Shown here piece after piece: positions 24,306-33,217 of a stretch of 64,000 nt of DNA. The translations under genes were made by a program, and so were the position numbers. Under the pieces are notes generated by a model, which saw nothing but the letters and a program-made list of their open reading frames with translations, was not told where the DNA came from and searched no databases. Within the stretch, counting starts at the first letter, position 1. Every line of letters starts with the position of its first letter. Source of the stretch: DAIDKA01 sp035487155 (GTDB lineage Bacteria > Pseudomonadota > Gammaproteobacteria > Steroidobacterales > Steroidobacteraceae); NCBI GenBank assembly GCA_035487155.1, contig DATHMK010000037.1:1-64000 (forward strand), written 5' to 3'.

Positions 24306-25628
24306 CTACACCTGTGCCGTACGCACGGGGCCGGAAGCGGCCTGCTGCAGGGCCCGTCGCTCTTCAAAGCGTCGGCCCAGCACCAGCGCACCCATGCCCC
24401 ACAGGACGGATATGCCAAAGCCGGCCGCCGCCGAGCCCATGATGCGAAATCCCGCGAGGCGCAGCCCGGCCTGCATCCATGCGGCACTCAGATCGCCGAA
24501 CCGGTATACCACCGTATCGATGACATTCTTGGTCTTGTAGCGATCGGCCTGCGGCACCACGGTAAAGCAGATTTCACGGCTGGGGCGGGCGATGGCGTAC
24601 TGGGAGACCTGCCGGATCACCTGCAGGGCCTGGATCATCAGCAGGGTGGGCGAGAGCGCGAGCCCGATGAAGGCCACGGCCATGATGATGGGATTGAGAA
24701 TGAGCCCGGCGGTCACGCCGAAGCGATGGACATAACGCCCGAGGCCGAACAGGGAAATGATGGCGGCCAGCACGTTAACCACCAGCGAAATGTCGGCAAC
24801 GGCAACGGCGCGGCTGGCCTGGGCGGAAAAAACCCTGGCAATCACGTCGGTCTGCAGAAAATAGGCCACCGTGTTGACCCAGGTCATCAACAGTATGAAT
24901 GCCGCCTGGTGGCGCGAATAGGCCGAGCGCAGCAGTTCGAAAAACCCATCCAGCGGCAGACCCTTCAGATCATGATCCAGCGTCGTGGGCTGACCGGCGC
25001 TACCGCTCGCCTGCAGCCTTGCCTTCTCTTGCATCAGCAGGTGCACCAGCACGATGACGGCGACGAAGCCCGCTGCGGCGATGCTGAGCAGAGCATTCAA
25101 TCCGAGGGCATGCACCAGCAGCCGGATGATGAGCGGACCGGCGATGGCGCCGAGGCTGCCGCCTGCGGCGATGAAGCCATACAATCTGGTCGCCTGCGAG
25201 GCCGAGAACACATCCGACACCAGCGTCCAGAACACCGAGATCATGAAGAGATTGACCACGCTGAACCATACGTAGTACGCGCCGCCTATCCAGCGGTTGT
25301 CGGGCAGCAGCTTGAACAGCACCTGGAACAGGATGACATTGCCCAGCCAGAACCAGAACACGCCGGGCAGCAGCCGGTTCAGGCGCACGTGCGCTGCGAG
25401 CCAGGCGTAGATGGGCGAGGCAATAATGGTGCCGATGAAGGTGCCGGTGAACAGCAGCTGCAGCTGGTTGCTGTAATCCGTCGCGATGGTGTCGCGTACC
25501 GGCTTGAGGATGTAGTAGCTGCCCAGCACCATGAAGTTGCAGGCGAAGGCCAGAATCACCGCGCGCCGCTCCGGCGGCAGGATCAGGGTGCCGCGCGTCA
25601 GCAACCCCTCAAGGTGCCGACGCGACAC
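24306..25628 (-). CDS. ADP/ATP-carrier-like (Tlc/MFS) transporter, copy 2
   Basis: A 440-residue paralogue of the 22885-24222 product: LKPVRDTIATDYS and LFTGTFIGTIIASPIYAWL correspond to the same blocks, as do ...GFIAAGGSLGAIAGP and RPSREICFTVV. The two copies differ enough to be old duplicates, perhaps a heteromer or two substrates. It begins six bases after the 195-residue unknown gene. The start at ATG 25628 follows a CACCTTGAGGGG-like stretch. Confidence 0.65.
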   Translation of the reverse strand: MSRRHLEGLLTRGTLILPPERRAVILAFACNFMVLGSYYILKPVRDTIATDYSNQLQLLFTGTFIGTIIASPIYAWLAAHVRLNRLLPGVFWFWLGNVILFQVLFKLLPDNRWIGGAYYVWFSVVNLFMISVFWTLVSDVFSASQATRLYGFIAAGGSLGAIAGPLIIRLLVHALGLNALLSIAAAGFVAVIVLVHLLMQEKARLQASGSAGQPTTLDHDLKGLPLDGFFELLRSAYSRHQAAFILLMTWVNTVAYFLQTDVIARVFSAQASRAVAVADISLVVNVLAAIISLFGLGRYVHRFGVTAGLILNPIIMAVAFIGLALSPTLLMIQALQVIRQVSQYAIARPSREICFTVVPQADRYKTKNVIDTVVYRFGDLSAAWMQAGLRLAGFRIMGSAAAGFGISVLWGMGALVLGRRFEERRALQQAASGPVRTAQV

Positions 25629-25634
25629 GATGTC

Positions 25635-26222
25635 TCAACGCAGGATGGCGAGGCGCGCCAGGTTGCTCTGCACCATGCCATCACTGGCCCCGCGATCGGC
25701 GTACCAGCGCCGCACCGCATCCACCAGTGCGATCGCGGCCTCGCGCTCCGGCTCCTGCGCCGCATCCAGGCGCAACAGGTCACTGAGCGCGCCCTTGCGG
25801 CGCAAGGGTGTGGCGCGTGTCAGACGCCGCAGCCGCAGGCGGCGCAGCGCGGCCGCCGGAACCGCGGTCCCGGACTCATCGTCCAGCACTTCGGAGCGGG
25901 ATTGCGCCAGACGGAACAGGGCATCAGCCGTCGGAACGCTGACGTTGGTGTCGGTGCGCGAGGGCCGTACCCAGTGCTGGCACCATTCCAGATAATGTTC
26001 CGGTGAACTGCGCAACGCCGGATCGGCAATCGCCACGCAGATGTGCGGCAGGGCGAGGGCCAGCGGTACGGCTTCGGCCCAGAGTCGTTCGCGCATCAGG
26101 TAGTCGATGTCACCGAGGTAGGCATCGAGCATTCTGGAGCGTCCGTGCCTCGCACCGGACGGATTGCGTGCGGCGCTGGCTGTACCGCGCTCTGGCGCCG
26201 GACGTTGACTCTCAACGGCCAT
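25635..26222 (-). CDS. Conserved-looking protein of unknown function, carrier operon leader
   Basis: A 195-residue soluble, Ala/Arg/Leu-rich helical protein with no domain I recognise. ATG 26222 has a strong GAGGAAGGA site just upstream; an internal ATG at 26132 (MLDAYLGDIDYLM) could be the start of the structured part, the first 30 residues being low-complexity. It is the first gene of the operon encoding the two carrier-like transporters and the ICMT-like protein, and could be a regulator or partner of them. The 173 bases upstream (26223-26395) hold no gene. Confidence 0.6.
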   Translation of the reverse strand: MAVESQRPAPERGTASAARNPSGARHGRSRMLDAYLGDIDYLMRERLWAEAVPLALALPHICVAIADPALRSSPEHYLEWCQHWVRPSRTDTNVSVPTADALFRLAQSRSEVLDDESGTAVPAAALRRLRLRRLTRATPLRRKGALSDLLRLDAAQEPEREAAIALVDAVRRWYADRGASDGMVQSNLARLAILR

Positions 26223-26395
26223 GTTCCTTCCTCTTTATCTTGCGGTCACTGCACCCGGTGTCTTCATTCGGAACGAAGACTGTGACTTCTTGTTGCGACG
26301 GGTGAAGTCGAGGTGACCATCTTGGCCGAAGTCCCCGCGCATTGCCAATTTCGCGGCGAATTTGACTTTTTTCGAAGGACCGAGGCGCGGCCGCG

Positions 26396-26827
26396 CTAGG
26401 GCTTGGTGCGACTGCGTCGTGACAGCAGCCAGCGCCCCGGGGCAGTGGCCGCGACGGCCAACAGCACCCGCCATCCCAGGCGTCGTTTCCAGGGCGTCGG
26501 GCGGGGCGGAATCGCTGCCTCGAACATGGCGCCAACGTCACGGTGCAGCTGCCAGGTGCTGCAGCGCAGAGGCCAGACCTGCGCGCCGCTATGCAGCACC
26601 ACGTCCGGCGCAGTCAGCGCTTCAACGGTGACATCCGCCATTGCCGCGGGCAGCTGCGGCGGCTCGCTGCATATCAACGAAAGCTGTGCCGCAATGGCCT
26701 CGCCGTCGGTCTGCGCCAGCCGTCCCAGCAGCGTGACTCCGGCAGGGCCGGGGCCGCTGACCCACCGCACCGGGCCCTCGAAGCGAAACCTGCGGGGCGC
26801 GTTCAAGCGGCCGTCTCCAGTTCCCAC
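26396..26827 (-). CDS. Hypothetical protein coupled to a methyltransferase
   Basis: A 143-residue protein with a beta-rich N-terminal two thirds and a basic C-terminus (PWKRRLGWRVLLAVAATAPGRWLLSRRSRTK) containing a possible amphipathic membrane helix. It begins at GTG 26827 inside the end of the methyltransferase gene; a TTG overlapping that gene's TGA is an alternative. The tight coupling suggests a shared role. I do not recognise the family. Confidence 0.5.
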   Translation of the reverse strand: MGTGDGRLNAPRRFRFEGPVRWVSGPGPAGVTLLGRLAQTDGEAIAAQLSLICSEPPQLPAAMADVTVEALTAPDVVLHSGAQVWPLRCSTWQLHRDVGAMFEAAIPPRPTPWKRRLGWRVLLAVAATAPGRWLLSRRSRTKP

Positions 26828-27390
26828 ACCGTGAGCGGCGCACCGCGGCGCAGCCAGAAGCCGGCGCCAATTTCATGGAACTGGCGCCGCAGCCGGGTGC
26901 GGTACCAGCTGCCATCGCGCATGTGGACCTCGGCGTCGGTGCGGCGCCGATCGCAGTTGCGCCGCCAGTCGGTCGCGGTCAGGGCGCCGAAATACAGAAG
27001 CGCGCGACATAAGCGGCCAAGGTTGCGCAGCGCGCGGGCCGCGTTCCTATCGTCGAGGTATTGCACCACGTCGTAGCAGATGACCAGATCAAAGGGCGTG
27101 GCGCTGCTCCAGGTGTCCACGGTGCCCTGTGCCCAGCCAAAGCGCCGGCACAGATACTCACTGACATCCAGGCCCATATAGCGCGCCTTGGGAAAACCTC
27201 TCTCAAGCGGTTTGCGCAACAGGCCCGTGCCGCAGCCGGCATCAAGAATGCGCCGCACCGGCAGGCCCACATGATCCGCATAGGCGACGATGAGCCGGGC
27301 CCGGGCGTGCATCTCCGCCCGCGTGGTCACCGCCGTGCGTGGATCGAAGTAGTATTTTTCGTAGTAGGCACGATCAAAGGCCAAGGTCAC
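26803..27390 (-). CDS. SAM-dependent methyltransferase
   Basis: A 195-residue class I methyltransferase. The SAM-binding motif is RILDAGCGTGLLRKPLE, followed by YMGLDVSEYLCRRFGW and the motif II-like FDLVICYDVVQYLDD. The N-terminus LAFDRAYYEKYYFDP resembles small methyltransferases acting on sugars or small molecules. The GTG at 27390 is chosen because the protein match begins there; the frame continues upstream but without sense. It overlaps the hypothetical gene downstream. Substrate unknown. Confidence 0.82.
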   Translation of the reverse strand: MTLAFDRAYYEKYYFDPRTAVTTRAEMHARARLIVAYADHVGLPVRRILDAGCGTGLLRKPLERGFPKARYMGLDVSEYLCRRFGWAQGTVDTWSSATPFDLVICYDVVQYLDDRNAARALRNLGRLCRALLYFGALTATDWRRNCDRRRTDAEVHMRDGSWYRTRLRRQFHEIGAGFWLRRGAPLTVWELETAA

Positions 27391-27477
27391 TCCGTTTGAA
27401 TGGCAGGCCGACAGCGGGCCCTCGCCAAGGACTATGCAACAGTCCGGGCCGGATTGGCGAGACCATCGCCTTGGGCA

Positions 27478-27506
27478 TTGCTGCGCGCCTGCAGCACGGG
27501 TAGATT
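27478..27506 (+). promoter_or_regulatory. Candidate promoter before the small gene and rimO
   Basis: TTGCTG (27478-27483) and TAGATT (27501-27506) are 17 bases apart and point to a start of transcription near 27513, right at the ATG of the small membrane protein gene at 27515, which would then be leaderless. Confidence 0.35.
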
Positions 27507-27514
27507 GCCGCCCC

Positions 27515-27655
27515 ATGACCACCGATCGAGCCACCGCGGGCCACACCCCCAGGCGCAGCGCAATCTGGCCCTGGGTGCTGATGCCGGCGGTCATCCTGGC
27601 CCTTGCCGCATTCCTGCATTTCGCGGTCCTGCATAATGTGCGGCCAATGCCGTAG
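27515..27655 (+). CDS. Small single-helix membrane protein (uncertain)
   Basis: A 46-residue peptide with a basic N-terminus and one hydrophobic helix (about 18-38: WPWVLMPAVILALAAFLHF). No ribosome binding site precedes the ATG, but a promoter-like pair ends nine bases before it. It lies between the methyltransferase and rimO genes in a 300-base gap that otherwise contains nothing I recognise. It may not be a gene. Confidence 0.35.
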   Translation: MTTDRATAGHTPRRSAIWPWVLMPAVILALAAFLHFAVLHNVRPMP

Positions 27656-27690
27656 AATCCGCACCCCCCTCGCCACGGTCCGTTTCCCCC

Positions 27691-29016
27691 ATGTCCCGTA
27701 TTCCGAAGGTCGGCTTCGTCAGCCTTGGCTGTCCCAAGGCACTGGTAGATTCCGAACGCATCCTCACCTCGCTGCGCTCGGAAGGCTACGAAGTGGCCCC
27801 GAGCTACGACAAGGCCGACCTGGTGGTCGTCAATACCTGCGGCTTCATTGATGCCGCCGTGGACGAATCCCTGGATGCCATCGGCGAGGCGCTGGAACAC
27901 AACGGCCGCGTGATCGTGACCGGCTGCCTGGGTGCGCGCCCGGAGCGCATTCTCGAGCGCCACCCGAGCGTGCTGAAGGTGACCGGCCCGCATGCCTATG
28001 AGGATGTGATGGCCGCGGTGCATGAGCACCTGCCGCCGCGACATGATCCGTTCGTCGACCTGGTTCCCCCCCAGGGCGTGCGCCTGACGCCGCGGCACTA
28101 TGCGTACCTGAAGATTGCCGAAGGCTGCAACAACAAGTGCAGCTTCTGCATCATTCCGAACCTGCGCGGCCTGCTCGTCAGCCGTCCCATCGATGAGGTG
28201 CTGCGCGAGGCCGAGCGGCTGGTGAATGCCGGTGTTCGCGAGCTACTGGTGATCTCCCAGGACACGAGTGCCTATGGCGTCGACATCCGCTATCGCGCCG
28301 CGAGCTGGCGCGATGCGAGCTACCAGACACGCTTCATCGACCTGGCACGCGGCCTGGGTTCACTGGGTGTGTGGGTGCGCATGCACTATGTCTATCCCTA
28401 TCCGCATGTCGACGAAGTCATCACGCTGATGAACCAAGGCAAGGTTCTGCCGTATCTTGACATTCCGTTCCAGCACGGCAGCCCCAGTGTTCTGAAGCGC
28501 ATGAAGCGGCCGGCGCATGCGGTGAATACGCTGGATCGTATCCACGCCTGGCGTCGCGAGTGCCCGGACCTGACACTGCGCAGTACCTTCATCGTCGGGT
28601 TTCCCGGGGAGACCGAGGCGGAGTTCCAGGAGCTGCTCGATTGGCTCAGCGAAGCGCGGCTCGACCGCGTCGGCTGCTTCAAATATTCACCGGTGGAGGG
28701 CGCATCGGCCAATGCCCTGGGGGCACATGTGCCTGCGCCGCTGCAGCAGGAGCGCTACCAACGCTTCATGGAACACGCGCAGGCCATCAGCACGCAGCGG
28801 CTGCAGCGGCGCGTCGGCGCCACCATCCAGGTGCTGGTGGATGGCGTCGAAGGCAGGACTGCGATCGCGCGCAGCGCCGCGGACGCGCCTGAAATCGATG
28901 GCGTGGTGCGCATCACCAATGGCGGCAAGCTGAAGATCGGTGAATTCGCTCAGGTTCAGGTGACCCGGGCAGACGCCTACGATCTGACTGCACGGATCGC
29001 GGCCGCGCGCCGCTAA
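27691..29016 (+). CDS. rimO: Ribosomal protein S12 methylthiotransferase RimO
   Basis: Radical-SAM enzyme of 441 residues that adds a methylthio group to Asp of ribosomal protein S12. The N-terminal cluster cysteines are C14 (SLGCPKALVDSE, the RimO signature), C50 and C79; the radical-SAM cysteines are C146, C150 and C153 in EGCNNKCSFC; a TRAM domain ends the protein. TAGAAT at 27653-27658 could be its -10 box. Its stop overlaps the end of the convergent sixA gene by four bases. Confidence 0.95.
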   Translation: MSRIPKVGFVSLGCPKALVDSERILTSLRSEGYEVAPSYDKADLVVVNTCGFIDAAVDESLDAIGEALEHNGRVIVTGCLGARPERILERHPSVLKVTGPHAYEDVMAAVHEHLPPRHDPFVDLVPPQGVRLTPRHYAYLKIAEGCNNKCSFCIIPNLRGLLVSRPIDEVLREAERLVNAGVRELLVISQDTSAYGVDIRYRAASWRDASYQTRFIDLARGLGSLGVWVRMHYVYPYPHVDEVITLMNQGKVLPYLDIPFQHGSPSVLKRMKRPAHAVNTLDRIHAWRRECPDLTLRSTFIVGFPGETEAEFQELLDWLSEARLDRVGCFKYSPVEGASANALGAHVPAPLQQERYQRFMEHAQAISTQRLQRRVGATIQVLVDGVEGRTAIARSAADAPEIDGVVRITNGGKLKIGEFAQVQVTRADAYDLTARIAAARR

Positions 29017-29519
29017 CGCTGCAGCGCGCGCAGCGCCTTCGGCGGCAGCAGCCACTCAAGGGTTGCCTCGCCCACACGCGGTGCACCGGCAAAATACAGG
29101 CAGGCCGCCCCACCCTTGCGCAAATGCGTCGCGAGTTTCGCACCCGGGCCGCCAATGCATACGACGAGCAGCCGGCTCAGGTCCGGTTCGTGACCGACCA
29201 CGACGATGGAGTGCGCATCGTGAGCGCGCAGCACCGCGAGCACGCGTGCCGCGGTACGCCCTGGCGCCAGCACCGACTCTTCGATGGGTTCGGGCAATCC
29301 CGCGCGCTGCAGGATCGCGGCCGTTTCCCGGGCGCGAACCAAGGGACTGGACAGCAGGCGCTCCACCTTGCCGCCGGCCTGCATGACCTCGACCAGGCTG
29401 CGCGCCGTGCGTTTGAAACGACGCGCCCCGGCCGCCGTCAGCGGTCGCTGGCGATCATCGGGCCAGTGCTTCGCGTCCGGCTCGGCGGCGATGGCGTGGC
29501 GTACCAGGTACAGGTGCAT
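29013..29519 (-). CDS. sixA: Phosphohistidine phosphatase SixA-like
   Basis: Histidine phosphatase superfamily protein, 168 residues. LVRHA at 5-9 carries the catalytic His8; the second His lies in VVVGHEPDLSRL, and SSPLVRARETAAIL is the usual phosphate-binding block. SixA removes phosphate from His phospho-carrier domains. The protein is encoded one base after the GMC oxidoreductase gene, likely the same transcript. Confidence 0.85.
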   Translation of the reverse strand: MHLYLVRHAIAAEPDAKHWPDDRQRPLTAAGARRFKRTARSLVEVMQAGGKVERLLSSPLVRARETAAILQRAGLPEPIEESVLAPGRTAARVLAVLRAHDAHSIVVVGHEPDLSRLLVVCIGGPGAKLATHLRKGGAACLYFAGAPRVGEATLEWLLPPKALRALQR

Positions 29520-29520
29520 T

Positions 29521-31158
29521 CTAAAGCACCGCCGCCGGCAGGGGCGCGGTGCCCAGAATCATGTCGGAGGCCTTCTCCGCGATCATGATCACCGCGGCGT
29601 TGGTATTGGCACCGACTATCGTCGGCATCACCGAGGCGTCGACGACGCGCAGACCGGTTAGCCCATGGACCTTAAGTTCAGGACTGACGACCGCCGCCGC
29701 GCCGATGCCCATGGCACAGGTACCCACCGGGTGCTGGGTACCGCTGGCCGTGGCACGGATATAAGCCTCCAGCTCCACGTCGGTCTTCAGTGCCGACCCG
29801 GGCGCGGTTTCCCGGGCCACCAGGTCAGCCTGCGGTCGGGTGCCGTAGATGTGGCGCGCGGCCTCGATTCCGCATTTCGCGGTTTCCAGATCCTCAGGAT
29901 GCGCGAACAGGTTCAATTGAATCCGCGGCGCCTCGGCCGGGTTCGCGCCGGCCAATGTCACGCTGCCGCGGCTCTTCTGATGCAGGACGACGACACCGGC
30001 CGTCATACGATCCTCCTGGCGTGTGGACAGGCCCGGGAACCAGATTCTGGCATCCATGCGCACCGGATTGCACATCAGCTGCACGTCGGGTTGGGTCAGC
30101 TGCGCACGTGTGCGGATGACGACATTGCAGCTGTTGATCTGGGTCGCCAGTGGTCCGGTGCCTGACAGCATCCATTGCAGCACCGAGGCGGCGATGCGGT
30201 CGCAGCGCAGCTCGTTCAGAAAGGTGACCGGGCGGCGCGCCGCAAATTCGACCGGCACGTGCGGATGTTCGCTCAAATTTGCGCCGACGCCTGCAAGATC
30301 GACCAGCGGCTTGATGCCATGACGCTCCAGCTGCGCGGCGGGCCCCACGCCCGAGAGCATCAGCAGCTGGGGTGAGTTGTAGGTGCCACCGCAGAGTATG
30401 ACTTCACGGTCGGCGCAGATCCGGTGCACATGGCCGTTGTGCACATATTCGACACCCGTCGCGTGACCCTGGCTGATCACAATCCTGGTGGTCAGCGCAT
30501 TCATCTCGATGCTGAGATTCTCCCGGCCCATGACCGGATGCAGGTAGGCCCGCGAGGTGCTCGCGCGCCGGCCGTGGCGGTCGATATTGACCTCGCCGCG
30601 GGCGAAGCCCTCCTCGACCTGTGCATGCAGATCCTCGGTGACATTGAATCCGGCCGCGACGGCCGTCTGCATCAGCGGCTCATGCAGCAGCTTCGCGGTG
30701 TTGATCGGTATGACGGGCAGCGGACCGCTGTCGCCATGGTAGGGACCGGCACCGCGCCAGCTGGTTTCCATGCGCCGGAAGTACGGCAGGACGTCCCGGT
30801 AGCCCCATCCCGTGCAGCCAAGACTGCGCCAGGTCTCGAAGTCATGGGAATGTCCGCGCATGTAGAACATGCCGTTGATGGAGCCCGAACCGCCCAGTAC
30901 CTTGCCGCGCGGCAACCACAGGCGCCGGCCGCCCAGGTGCGGTTCGGGTTCGCTGAAATATCCCCAGGAGAACTCCGGGCGGAACAGGGCGCGCAGGAAA
31001 CCCAGCGGCATGCGCATCAGGAAGTGATCATCCGGACCGCCGGCCTCCAGCAGCAGCACGCTGCGATCGCTCTGCGCGCTCAGGCGTGCCGCCAACACGC
31101 AGCCGGCCGATCCGCCGCCGACGATGATGTAGTCGTAGCTTTTGGAGAAACTCGTCAT
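29521..31158 (-). CDS. GMC-family FAD-dependent oxidoreductase (choline dehydrogenase-like)
   Basis: A 545-residue flavoenzyme oxidising an alcohol. The N-terminal DYIIVGGGSAGCVLAARLS binds FAD; GKVLGGSGSINGM is the GMC signature 1; the C-terminal active-site His is in TASGTQHPVGTCAMG, followed by NTNAAVIMIAEKASDMIL. Many bacterial relatives act on choline or long-chain/polyethylene alcohols; the substrate here is not known. An NTF2-like gene lies upstream in the same direction. Confidence 0.92.
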   Translation of the reverse strand: MTSFSKSYDYIIVGGGSAGCVLAARLSAQSDRSVLLLEAGGPDDHFLMRMPLGFLRALFRPEFSWGYFSEPEPHLGGRRLWLPRGKVLGGSGSINGMFYMRGHSHDFETWRSLGCTGWGYRDVLPYFRRMETSWRGAGPYHGDSGPLPVIPINTAKLLHEPLMQTAVAAGFNVTEDLHAQVEEGFARGEVNIDRHGRRASTSRAYLHPVMGRENLSIEMNALTTRIVISQGHATGVEYVHNGHVHRICADREVILCGGTYNSPQLLMLSGVGPAAQLERHGIKPLVDLAGVGANLSEHPHVPVEFAARRPVTFLNELRCDRIAASVLQWMLSGTGPLATQINSCNVVIRTRAQLTQPDVQLMCNPVRMDARIWFPGLSTRQEDRMTAGVVVLHQKSRGSVTLAGANPAEAPRIQLNLFAHPEDLETAKCGIEAARHIYGTRPQADLVARETAPGSALKTDVELEAYIRATASGTQHPVGTCAMGIGAAAVVSPELKVHGLTGLRVVDASVMPTIVGANTNAAVIMIAEKASDMILGTAPLPAAVL

Positions 31159-31171
31159 GCCGGATCTGGAG

Positions 31172-31543
31172 TCACAGCCGGGTGGAGCGGATGGTCTGGA
31201 ACTTGCCGTTCACGATGGTGTAGAACGCCCAGCTCACGATATGAATGCTCTCGCCCTTGCGAATGGCACCGGCGATGAAATCCGGCCAGTCCTCCAGGGC
31301 ATGGAACTCGGTGGCCACCTCCACGGCAAGCCCGGTCTCATCGGCGACGATGTTGCGGATGACCAGGGTCTCGCGGATCTTTGATTTGACCTCCCGATAG
31401 AAGTCGATGATGCCCTGGCGGCCGTGGATGGTCTTGCGGGTTCCCAGCTGCAGCACCACATCGTCGGCGTAGTACTTGCTGAAGCCCTCGAAATCGTCGC
31501 GATTGAAGGCCGCGATGTATTCGCCGTACAGCTGCTTGTTCAT
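31172..31543 (-). CDS. NTF2/SnoaL-like protein
   Basis: A 123-residue single-domain protein of the cone-shaped NTF2-like fold: YIAAFNRDDFEGFSKYYADDVVLQLGTRKTIHGRQGIIDFY is the classic SnoaL start. Such proteins bind or isomerise small hydrophobic molecules. It sits 13 bases before the GMC oxidoreductase gene and may take part in the same pathway. GGGGGC precedes ATG 31543. The 64 bases upstream hold no gene. Confidence 0.8.
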   Translation of the reverse strand: MNKQLYGEYIAAFNRDDFEGFSKYYADDVVLQLGTRKTIHGRQGIIDFYREVKSKIRETLVIRNIVADETGLAVEVATEFHALEDWPDFIAGAIRKGESIHIVSWAFYTIVNGKFQTIRSTRL

Positions 31544-31607
31544 GCCGCCCCCTTGGTCTCCTCGCAGGGCGGCAGTGTCGGACGGCTAGTGGCTGTTGTG
31601 CAAGTCC

Positions 31608-33215
31608 TCAATACACCTTGCGTGGTTCCGGATCCGGCAGGCTCGACGTCAAGGTCGACAGATCGGCGAGCTTCACAATGGGGGTTTCCACCTGCCGCGT
31701 GAAATGATCAGCCGGGACGAATGTCTGGATCACCATGCGCGAATCGGCGAGCTTAGAGCCATCAATCGGATACTGCGCCAGCTCTGATCGATCGAAGAAC
31801 GGCAGCTCTCCGCCGGTCCTGTGGATGGCGTCGGGTAACAGGGGTGCGAAGATCGCGGGCGCATAGGCCGGGAAGCACCCGTGGGACGGCGGATTGCGCA
31901 GGCCCGAACCGGGCTGTTCGAGATAGGCGGTATAGCACAGCGGTTGCTTGGCCGTGCTCAGACACTGGATCTGCACGTCGTCACCTTCGGAATCGATCCG
32001 GGTCCGACAGCGGCCCAGAGCGCCGAGCGTGAGATCGGCGCCCACGGCCGGCAGGGAGTATTTTTCCGCCGGCACGAACAAAGTGAGCGACTCGTCTATG
32101 GTAATCCTGACCGGACGATTGCCCAGCGACTTCAGTACCTGTGCAGGCAGGTACAGCCGCTGGTAAAGCGGTGCAGCGCGCTCTGATGATTCACTGCTGC
32201 GGATCTCGAAAATCGCATCAAATAGGGAGCCCACTCCGTCGACGCTGATGTTGGACTTGCCTCGATACAGTATCGAGCCATCAAGGCCGGTGACGCGCAG
32301 GTCGGCGTGGTCCATCAGTACGCTGGTCCCTTCAGGCACGCCGGCCGCATGCAGTGGAACATATAGCGCCGTGCGAACGGCGGGCGCCGCGCCACGGGGC
32401 GCCTGGTAGCGGCCGCCCTGCGCATCGAAGCCCAACTGAACGGACTGCGCGGCCAGCGGTTGCGGGGACAGTGCCCGCTGCAACGCAAACGCCAGGTGCC
32501 AGGGTGCGAAGGCGCAGGCGCCTATGCCGACACCCCCCAGCACTGCCAGAACACGCGCCAGGAGCGTGCGGCGCCGCAGGTACTGGATGCACAGGACTGC
32601 GGCTGCAACGACGATCGCGATGAGGTAGAAACCCGCATCGAGCATCCAACCGGCGCCGGTTTCGGGGACCGCTGCCCGCACGCCCAGCAGCAGCGCCAGG
32701 AGCACCTGGAACAGCGCCACATAGAAAACGAGCGTCGCAATCGCCAGTACGAAGGCTTCGATGAAACTTCGGGTGATGGCCCCGACGATCATGGCCGGCA
32801 GGGCGATCTCGCAGAAGACGGCGAGATTTCGCGTTGCGGCTCCGACACAGGCGGCCGAGAGCGGCAGGCCGTCGGCGAGCGCCGCTGCGACATTCACCAG
32901 CCACAGTGGCGCCTGGACCATCAGAATCACAAAGGCCAGTTTGGCGAGAATCAGGTCGCCGCGCCGGATGGGCCGCGTCAGCCAGTCCTGCCGCACGCCC
33001 GGCACCGCATCCTGGTGCATCGCGAGAACCACCACCACCATGACCCCCAGTAGCCCCAGCATCGCCAACAGCTCGGCAATCAATGCCAGCTGCCGCGACT
33101 GTTCGCCCATGTCCAGCAGGTGCTGGGGGACCTCGGCGCAGACATGGATGGCGACCACCAGCAGCGCCAGTGGCCACAGCAGGCCGATGTCCTTTTTCAG
33201 AATGTGTCCGACCAT
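31608..33215 (-). CDS. ABC-2 family membrane protein with a large extracytoplasmic region
   Basis: A 535-residue membrane protein. About six helices occupy residues 10-250 (LALIAELLAMLGLLGVMVVVVLAM, FVILMVQAPLWLVNVAAAL and others), then a soluble beta-rich region of nearly 280 residues continues to the C-terminus. The N-terminal QDWLTRPIRRGDLILAKL is a typical ABC-2 permease loop. It would partner the ATPase whose gene starts two bases upstream. The large soluble end is unusual for a simple permease. Confidence 0.75.
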   Translation of the reverse strand: MVGHILKKDIGLLWPLALLVVAIHVCAEVPQHLLDMGEQSRQLALIAELLAMLGLLGVMVVVVLAMHQDAVPGVRQDWLTRPIRRGDLILAKLAFVILMVQAPLWLVNVAAALADGLPLSAACVGAATRNLAVFCEIALPAMIVGAITRSFIEAFVLAIATLVFYVALFQVLLALLLGVRAAVPETGAGWMLDAGFYLIAIVVAAAVLCIQYLRRRTLLARVLAVLGGVGIGACAFAPWHLAFALQRALSPQPLAAQSVQLGFDAQGGRYQAPRGAAPAVRTALYVPLHAAGVPEGTSVLMDHADLRVTGLDGSILYRGKSNISVDGVGSLFDAIFEIRSSESSERAAPLYQRLYLPAQVLKSLGNRPVRITIDESLTLFVPAEKYSLPAVGADLTLGALGRCRTRIDSEGDDVQIQCLSTAKQPLCYTAYLEQPGSGLRNPPSHGCFPAYAPAIFAPLLPDAIHRTGGELPFFDRSELAQYPIDGSKLADSRMVIQTFVPADHFTRQVETPIVKLADLSTLTSSLPDPEPRKVY

Positions 33216-33217
33216 GA

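Noticed and set aside
24276..26006. Plus-strand open frame of 576 codons opposite the carrier genes
   Set aside because: Rich in His, Gln, Gly and Asp with no domain, typical of an antisense shadow; the minus-strand genes have clear transporter helices.
26223..26395. AATTTCGC/GGCGAATTT repeat as a terminator
   Set aside because: The arms are imperfect and there is no suitable T run in either direction.
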